DNA of 14,000 nt, taken from the NCBI RefSeq assembly GCF_964340395.1, contig NC_135561.1:7102018-7116017 (forward strand), given 5' to 3'. Below the pieces are notes generated by a model. It made no database searches. It was not told the origin of the DNA and worked only from the letters and a program-made list of their open reading frames with translations. This DNA is from Glandiceps talaboti. Its lineage: Eukaryota > Hemichordata > Enteropneusta > Spengelidae. Shown here in pieces: positions 8,077-14,000 of this stretch (position 1 is the first letter of the stretch; each line of letters opens with the position of its first letter). A program made the translations under genes and the position numbers.

Positions 8077-8479
8077 GTTGGTATATGTTACAGTGAATGC
8101 AAGGATGATGGCTAATATGCATATTAATTTACATATAAATAAAACATTGTAATTTGCATATTGGTTTGCACAGTGACCAGCATATAAATATGCATGTCTT
8201 CAACACTGGAACAAACTCTGACATGTTTATTTTAACACATACACACATGTACATTGAGGATCAGCTATTTCTCTTCATGTGAAAGTATTATTATGATTTT
8301 GTTATTCAAAGATTACCAAAGCTCAAGGATGGTAGAACACTTTTGAAGCACAGTAGAAACCTGGCAAGCATGGCATGGCAGCCTAGATGGCAAGGCTGGT
8401 GTTTGCACCATGTTTTATCTATAGTGGGGAGAACACTGAGTACTGTAGAATGAAAAATTTGTTGTTGTTGTTGTTGTTG

Positions 8480-8554
<75 letters not shown>

Positions 8555-11525
8555 AAGTATTGTTATCTCTTTACCTTTCTGAACTCATAACAACTAATGA
8601 TACCATTCAGCAACACAACACAAGGACAAAATTCCACATTCCAAAAGCCCACTCCCAGTTCTTCAGATACAGGGCATCTACCATTGCAAATAGTCCATCA
8701 ATCTTTTGTGTATCTGTCACATGTTCTTGTAATGTATTTGTTACGTTTTATTGCAGGAAAAAACATTTTATGGATGCATTTCATTTATAAATAAATAAAA
8801 ATACATAATATAAAAATGTACAGCAGCATGACTGTATGAACTGGAGTACCCACAACAGCAACATACCTCTTGAAATAATCAATGCTACTGCACACACAAT
8901 GCTGAGACCAGCTGTGCCAACAAAAAAGTAGTTCCTAACATTGTTTGTTTCACAAAATACCTTGCAATGTCCCGGGGAATGTCTAGCAGGTGTCTTCTGG
9001 GCCTTTTTTTTTTATACAAATTTTTATAGCTCTATTCTAGAGCTGTTATGTGATGCAGGGTTGATAGAAATAACTTATGTGAGTTTCCTGAGCCTAAGAA
9101 ATGCCTGTTGCACTATTTTGGAAGGTGCCATTTGTAACATACCATTGACTAAATTAGAAAATACTAAGTGTACCTGAACACTCATTTGGTTCAATAGTTC
9201 AGTTTGTTCTTTAATTAATAAGTGAATAAGTAATAGTTGGTTAACCGTAATCAGATGATGTCACCCGTAGAAAATGTTGAGTCATGTTTGTCCAAATTGT
9301 TAGAGTGGCTGGCTTAGGATCTCCAGGTTGTGGGTTCAAGCCTCGTCACTGCTGTTTGTTCCTGAGTTACTAAAGCCCTTGGCAAAAATTGATCCATTAT
9401 TGTGCCTCAGTCAACCCAGCTGTATAATTGGGGACCTGGTAGGATAGAGGTTGCAGTTTTAATGCTGAAATCCTATGCACTTATAAAGACGACAATAGAT
9501 TGTATGCTTTCCCCAGGGAGTTTAGGAAAAATAAAAGGATTATTGTGCCATTATTTATCCCCTTAGTACCAGGGGTGATCAATTGTACAGCACTTTGTTT
9601 GAGTACAGCACAGGAAAGTGTTGCATAAAAACTGAACATTATTAAAATTATTATTAACCAGATGTCATATTTTGCAAATAATAGCCAGTATGGTACTTTT
9701 TCACCAAATATTGTTTCATTGTATTTGCTCTCAAAATCATATTATGTGTATCTATGTGTTTATTTAGGTGATAGGACTGGACTGTGAGTGGGTAACACGT
9801 GATGGACATCAGAACCCTGTGTCTCTTTTACAACTATCAAGTTACCAATATTGCTGTTTGATTAGATTACATCAAGCTAATGGCAGTATTCCACAGTTAT
9901 TACAAGAAATATTACAGAATAAAAGGTACAGTTCAAATGGTTGCAAAGGGCACAAGCTGAGTTTGTACATTTTGGGGGTCAAATTTTGCTGCGTATTCTA
10001 AAGGTCCTTGTAGTATTCTACATACTTAAACATACATAACCACCACTTGAGTGAACTCAAACCTGGTATCAACATATAACTTATACCATGAGCCAATGAC
10101 GTAATTTGTCATACATATGAAAAAATGTTGTGGAAATCCCTACACACTATGCAGTCAACTGTTCTAACAATGTCATAAGACAATTGTAATGTCATAGACG
10201 GCATGCATTGATATTAATGCTATACTAGAATAGATTAATTGACATTTTATGGAAGCATTTTTACTCATATGTTATCTTTAACACTATAGAGCCAACGATA
10301 TGGATGCTAGTTATCATGACAAATGTATGACTTCCATATTTTCTGTTTGAATGTGTACATATCAGATATATGAATTTATTTAGACTTTTACAGATTTGTA
10401 CCTTCTAAAAATCATGAATAAGCTGATTAGACAGTGAGATCACTATCTTTTAAAGCCACCATATTTTATTTTTTGTGAACTTACATATGAATAGTGCAGT
10501 GAGGGTTAAAACAAAAGGAGCAGTTGCATAATGGTCAAGAAAGCATAAATCAGTTTAATGATGCAGTAATTCCAGTTTTCTTGTTAAATGTTAGAAGTAC
10601 TTGTATTTCATGAAAACATGTAATCTCCATTTGCAATGATCGAACCAAAAAGAGCAACGATACTGATTTGTTTGTTTTCTTTCCACAGTATATTGAAAGT
10701 TGGTGTTGGTGTTATAGAAGACTGTAGAAAGCTTCATCGTGATTATGATTTGACTGTAAAAGGTTGTGTTGACTTACGAACATTTACATTTCGACATAGA
10801 CCATCTTTAAGAACTGTCATAACTGGCAGTTTAGCCGATTTGTGTTCGGTGATACTGAACAGAGAGATCGACAAGACAGCTGGTGTGAGGTGCAGCGACT
10901 GGGAATGTTCTGATCTTAGTCCAGAGCAAGTAGCATATGCCGCTGATGATGCAATTTCTTCACTTCAAATATTTCTCGTCGTAGCATTAGAAAAACTTAA
11001 CTTTACTGCATCAGATCTTGCAGATGATGACAATTGGAGACGAATGCTAAGTGTCTGTCAGGGAATTACAGATGAGAAGTTTAAACAGAAGAACCAATCA
11101 CGACATAGGTCAAGGGTTAAAGGTCATGTCATGCCTAAAAAGCCAGAGATTAATACAATAAGTAAAGCTTACTCAGCGAGAAGAGAACCTTTGTATCATA
11201 ATTGCCGATTACTGGCACCAGACGGTCAGTTGCTGTGTACATGTGATCGTAAAAAAGCTGAATGGTATGTTGCAAAGGGGTTAGGTGAAATGGTCAACGA
11301 GGAACCGTTGGTCATCAGGTTGAAGTTTGAACCAGCAGGACGACCTGGATCTGACAGAAATTATTATCTCAAAGAAAAGCACAACCAATGTGTTGTCTGT
11401 GGAACTACAGATTCATACATCAGGAAAAATGTTGTACCACATGAATATAGAAAGTAAGTTTAGGTAGTCTGATATTTGCACTCATTCCAAACCTACACAT
11501 TGGTCAGGTTTCCATTTACATCATC

Positions 11526-11565
<40 letters not shown>

Positions 11566-12613
11566 CCAGTGTTCATTTATTTCATTTATTTATTTATTTC
11601 TGACTGTGTGGTTGGAAAATGTTCTGCCCTAAAATAGGAAGTATGAATATAGTAATAGTTATTGTCTTATTGGCTTGATATTTTCCAAGCTCTTGTTTAC
11701 AAAATGTGGCCACAAGCTTAGTACATATATGCACTCTCACAGTGCGTACTTATGTAAGTGACCATTGTCTTGCACACCATTTACCTTGTCTGCACCTAGT
11801 AAAAGAGTATTAACTTGAAAAACATCATTGATATTCCTACTTTTTTAGGGACTCAATTATTTACAACTTAGTGCATTTTTTGATTACCAATCATTATTGT
11901 GGTAGTAATGAAGTATCTTCCCAAACACTTTATTTTCATTTACCTTTCACAGGTACTTTCCAACTCGTCTAAAAGAACACTCCTCCCATGATGTAGTCTT
12001 ACTATGCTTTGCCTGTCATCAGCTCAGCTCCAATTATGACAGTCAGATGAGACAAAGGATAGCCGAACGCTATGATGCTCCGTTACCAAATCACGGATAC
12101 AGTCGGTTCACTGACGACACAGCCATTGTCAAAGTCAGATCAGCTGCAAGGGCTTTGAAGTTCAACTCACAAAAACTTCCCAAGAAGCGGATGGAAGAAC
12201 TTGAAAAACTGATCAAGGAATTCCATTCTATTGATGAAGTCACGGAAGACGTGATTAATGAAAGTATCGCACTTGATGCGAAAGTCTCAAACGATGATTA
12301 TATTTCACACGGTGAAAAAGTCGTTGCAGCCATCAACAAAGAGGAAGGTGGTTTGATTCAATTTGAGAAGGCATGGAGGAAACATTTTCTTAATACTATG
12401 ACGCCTAAGTTTCTTCCAGAACTATGGTCTGTTAATCACAGGGATGCTGAAGTACAGGAGTATGTTGACAGGAGAAATGGCATGACCATGACAGCACTAC
12501 GGAAAACACAAATGGATTCTGATGTAACTTGTAATAATCATGTTCAGCAACATAATAGTAATACTAGTACATCAAGAGCAATCAATTCAAACACAACACT
12601 TTCAGAAAATTGA
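7774..12613 (+). CDS. EXD2: EXD2-like 3'-5' exonuclease, complete, four coding exons
   Basis: Join 7774-8076, 9768-9925, 10689-11453 and 11953-12613: 1887 nt, 628 residues plus TGA, close to the ~620 residues of vertebrate EXD2. Every junction is GT-AG and phases agree (0, 2, 2). Residues ~7-26 form one hydrophobic segment followed by RKRRYQR, a signal-anchor layout that fits the mitochondrial outer-membrane location known for EXD2. The DEDDy exonuclease domain spans ~80-255: motif I DCEW (D106, E108), motif II VGVGVIED (D165), motif III YAADDA (Y237, D241). A variable linker (~256-312) leads to the conserved YSARREPLY segment (315-323), CTCD (337-340) and an HNH-like zinc region with CVVCG (388-392), RKNVVPHEYRK (399-409) and CFACH (427-431). 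The family removes nucleotides 3'-5' from DNA or RNA and has been linked to end resection and mitochondrial translation. All catalytic residues and paired cysteines are present and the frame is unbroken, so the gene looks functional. Assignment is by recalled family similarity. Confidence 0.95.
8458..8550. repeat. Compound (TTG)n(TG)n microsatellite
   Basis: About eight GTT/TTG units run straight into about 35 TG units (8481-8550), with no interruption, inside EXD2 intron 1. The uninterrupted dinucleotide run suggests it is young and length-variable. Confidence 0.95.
9285..9657 (+). mobile_element. tRNA-derived SINE-like insertion
   Basis: A tRNA-like head (TTAGAGTGGCTGGCTTAGGA) carries a perfect Pol III B box GGTTCAAGCC at 9333-9342. 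A body with phrases such as TGCCTCAGTCAACCCAGCTG and GGGGACCTGGTAGGATAGAG follows, then a 3' end (AAGTGTTGCATAAAAACTGA followed by ATTATTAAAATTATTATT) of the simple-repeat type typical of invertebrate SINEs as I recall them. The A box is degenerate and the ends are approximate. It lies in sense orientation in EXD2 intron 1, ending ~110 bp before exon 2. Confidence 0.7.
9768..9925 (+). CDS. EXD2: EXD2 coding exon 2 (exonuclease motif I)
   Basis: Acceptor TGTGTTTATTTAG, then GTG ATA GGA CTG GAC TGT GAG TGG. The exon carries the metal-binding pair D106 and E108 of motif I and the following strand SLLQLSSYQYCCLIRL, which is typical of RNase D/WRN-type exonucleases. It ends AAA AG before GTACAG, phase 2. 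The acceptor sits about 110 nt past the end of the SINE-like insertion in the same intron. Confidence 0.93.
9926..10688 (+). other. EXD2 intron 2
   Basis: GTACAG donor to TTCCACAG acceptor. AT-rich, no repeat structure or gene recognised. Confidence 0.85.
10689..11453 (+). CDS. EXD2: EXD2 coding exon 3 (motifs II and III, linker, first zinc cysteines)
   Basis: Acceptor TTTCTTTCCACAG is strong. The first T completes a split Ser codon (AG+T), giving ILKVGVGVIED (motif II). Motif III YAADDA follows at residues 237-242, then the linker and the C-terminal domain through HEYR. The exon ends in AA before GTAAGT (11454), phase 2. Upstream the frame stays open to an ATG at 10636, but that part is intron. 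Confidence 0.94.
11526..11600. repeat. Interrupted (TTTA)n microsatellite
   Basis: About ten TTTA units (11526-11565), a short interruption ACCAGTGTTC, then more TTTA units to ~11599. It lies in EXD2 intron 3, starting ~70 nt past the donor. Confidence 0.9.
11953..12613 (+). CDS. EXD2: EXD2 terminal coding exon
   Basis: Acceptor TTACCTTTCACAG. The leading G completes Lys409, giving HEYRK-YFPTRL, colinear with the vertebrate protein across this junction. It continues through SSHDVVLLCFACH (second cysteine pair, C427 and C430) and a helical C-terminal half ending WSVNHRDAEVQEYVDRR, then a low-complexity Asn/Ser/Thr tail (~570-628), longer than I recall in vertebrates. Stop TGA at 12611-12613. 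An internal ATG at 12047 (M441) is not a start, because the frame continues upstream through the acceptor with conserved sequence. Confidence 0.94.
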
Positions 12614-12631
12614 TGTTGAAATTTCTTTACA

Positions 12632-12637
12632 AATAAA
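12632..12637 (+). terminator. AATAAA polyadenylation signal after EXD2
   Basis: A canonical AATAAA lies 18 nt past the EXD2 stop codon, and I saw no other perfect copy in the next ~900 bp. If used, the 3'UTR would be only about 35-50 nt. A longer transcript with a variant signal is possible. Confidence 0.45.
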
Positions 12638-12639
12638 AA

Positions 12640-13280
12640 GAGGTAAATTAATATATACTAAATACAAGAAAGTTTATCAGCTAAAACTTTTCTGTTTGTT
12701 ATTGCAGCTATAATGTAATGTAGAATAATTTGTATGACATTTTGTTAGAATGCCTTCTTAATACTTCATCTTATGTATATTTTGTTTAGAAAACAACTGG
12801 AGTATTAATAAGTCTATGTAGTTTGATGCAGTCATAATGAAGTCCTGACACATGGGTCTATCAACACATTCACTTGTACATGTGCAAAGTAGCAGTGCTA
12901 CATGTCATTCACAGTTTCTTTGACATTTAGAGAAAAATATGAGAAAATGTACCGGAGATTCGCACAAAGTGCACATGCATACTAGTGGTATTTGCACAGT
13001 ATTGCAATAATGACAACATTATTGCATACATGTATGCAAATGATATGCAAATGAGCACACAGAATCATTCTTGTACATGATTTGTGATCACACAGTAATG
13101 ATTTCATTGGATTTTGGCTGTTTCAGGTTAACAGAATGTAATAATAACAGAACCACATGATCCATGAGTGTGGGACTCATGGTGTTTTCACTCTCATGAC
13201 TGCAGAGAACACCAAAAGCACTCAGTAGTACCCTGAATTTGCAACACTTGCACATCGTGGCATTCTGTCATATTATACCA
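12640..13280. other. Region downstream of EXD2, no gene seen
   Basis: AT-rich, stops in all frames. It contains two octamer motifs ATGCAAAT at 13034-13041 and 13045-13052 (11 bp apart) and a small hairpin CCATGAG..CTCATGG at ~13161-13183. Neither is enough to call a regulatory element. Confidence 0.4.
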
Positions 13281-13283
13281 CAT

Positions 13284-13403
13284 GCAAGCTAAGTTGTACA
13301 AAAATTATGGAATTTTTCCTCTGAGTGTTGGCCTTCATGACAATATGTGTCTTTAGACCAGTCACAAGCCAAGTTGAAGAAAAATTATGGAATATATACT
13401 CTG
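13284..13403. repeat. Diverged ~80 bp direct repeat
   Basis: AAGTTG..AAAAATTATGGAAT..CTCTG occurs at ~13291-13323 and again at ~13371-13402, a period of 80. The left and right flanks are less conserved. Either an old tandem duplication or part of a larger dispersed repeat. Confidence 0.55.
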
Positions 13404-13409
13404 GTCGTT

Positions 13410-13460
13410 CTATGTCACGGCATCTCATGTCTATGTCACAACAATGCATGTCTATGTCAC
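13410..13460. repeat. 21 bp minisatellite, ~2.4 copies
   Basis: CTATGTCAC starts at 13410, 13431 and 13452, exactly 21 bp apart, with TGCATGT or TCATGT preceding the second and third copies. Confidence 0.75.
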
Positions 13461-13553
13461 TGGTTCTGCTGTGTTCTAAATATGAGGCAAAACGTTCAAA
13501 ATTACCATTAATTTCACCAATTTTTCTTTGATATTACTGGTGATGGTATAATT

Positions 13554-13689
13554 CTGTTATTCTTCAATATTTTTCTTCATTCAGATGGAAAATACTTGTG
13601 ACCTAAGGGTTATCACTACGAGTCACAGGACCCCTTAGGTCACTAGTATTTTCCTTGGCTAAATGAAGAAAAATATTGGGGAATAACAG
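13554..13689. mobile_element. Fold-back (palindromic) element, copy 1
   Basis: A left arm CTGTTATTCTTCAATATTTT..GTGACCTAAGGG is mirrored by a right arm CCCTTAGGTCAC..AAAATATTGGGGAATAACAG, with ~55 bp arms around a ~20 bp loop. A few mismatches are present. Palindromic MITE-like structure, no coding capacity. Confidence 0.8.
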
Positions 13690-13769
13690 CTATAGTTATT
13701 CATTCATCTCTGCAATGCTCAGAATATTCATGACTTTCTCCATTTTTTCTAAAATTAAGCTTTGTCTTG

Positions 13770-13925
13770 ATATTATTCTCCAATAGTTTTTTTCATTCAG
13801 CCAGAAAATACTTGTTACATAAGGGTTTTGTCTCTTCTCATCTAGCAACTCAAAGTGACAAGGCCCTTTATGTCACTTGTATTTTTCTTGGCTACACAGA
13901 GAAAATTATTAGGACTGATATCTTA
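13770..13925. mobile_element. Fold-back element, copy 2 (diverged)
   Basis: Same order of blocks as copy 1: ATTATTCTCCAATAG, TTTCATTCAG, CAGAAAATACTTGTTACATA, AAGGG, a loop, then GGCCCTTTATGTCACTTGTA and TTTTCTTGGCTACA. The arms match each other and copy 1 less well. The ends are approximate. It starts only ~80 bp after copy 1. Confidence 0.6.
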
Positions 13926-14000
13926 TTATTCAAGCTTTTTTGCTGTTGAGAGTAAAGACAGGTTGCCATAGTTACAATAATGGCCTTTGGAAAATTGTGA

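Noticed and set aside
8387-8790. Open frames encoding a Cys-Val repeat
   Set aside because: They are the translation of the TG microsatellite inside EXD2 intron 1, not protein.
8941-9177. 78-codon + strand frame with a hydrophobic stretch
   Set aside because: It lies in EXD2 intron 1, no splice sites fit the flanking phases, and its hydrophobic start comes from a T-run.
9320-9360. Possible tRNA gene
   Set aside because: A B box is present, but the A box is degenerate, no acceptor stem closes, and the sequence runs into a SINE body.
10636-10688. Upstream ATG in frame with EXD2 exon 3
   Set aside because: A strong polypyrimidine tract and AG sit just before 10689, and the upstream residues are not conserved; this is intron read-through.
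13325-13531. 68-codon + strand frame after EXD2
   Set aside because: Its repetitive Met/Ser content is the translation of the 21 bp minisatellite and the 80 bp repeat.

Overview
The window looks like nuclear DNA of an animal, most likely a marine invertebrate. It is AT-rich, its genes are split by GT-AG introns with ordinary splice signals, and it carries microsatellites, a tRNA-derived SINE-like insertion and several decayed terminal-inverted-repeat elements. No bacterial features (operons, Shine-Dalgarno sites, CRISPR) were seen. The species cannot be fixed from the sequence. A non-vertebrate deuterostome is a guess based on the flavour of the repeats.

The one complete protein-coding gene is on the + strand: an EXD2 orthologue (DEDDy 3'-5' exonuclease plus a C-terminal HNH-like zinc domain). 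Its four coding exons, 7774-8076, 9768-9925, 10689-11453 and 11953-12613, join in phase to 628 residues. A 5'UTR exon ending at 7175 probably precedes them. Intron 1 holds a TTG/TG microsatellite and a tRNA-derived SINE. Intron 3 holds a TTTA array.

Head-to-head with EXD2, on the - strand, is the first coding exon (5793-5668) of PSMD14/Rpn11, the deubiquitinase of the 26S proteasome lid. A probable 5'UTR exon ends at 6736. The ~440 bp between the two 5'UTR exons looks like a bidirectional promoter, with a YY1-like box and nuclear-receptor half-sites. None of the downstream PSMD14 exons (the JAMM/MPN+ core) was found in the remaining 5.6 kb on that strand.

That 5.6 kb instead holds a second - strand transcription unit starting near 4950, beneath a perfect NRF1 palindrome. 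Five exon-like blocks (4928-4753, 3875-3756, 3223-3102, 2751-2625, 2405-2327) join with matching splice phases into one unrecognised protein. It has a basic N-terminus, an RW..LK..VA.FL helix and a short Cys cluster. Single-base frame breaks inside blocks 3 and 4 suggest a decaying gene. Its first donor is a run of three overlapping GT sites, and only the third keeps frame.

Mobile and repeated DNA: a ~0.9 kb element with ~150 bp inverted repeats (1062-1965) enclosing an exon-like reading frame; a hAT-like terminus (5128-5381) with repeated subterminal motifs; a SINE-like insertion (~9285-9657); two related fold-back elements side by side (13554-13689 and ~13770-13925); and several short tandem duplications. 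The stretches 5795-6735, 10000-10688 and 12640-13280 show nothing else that I can support.
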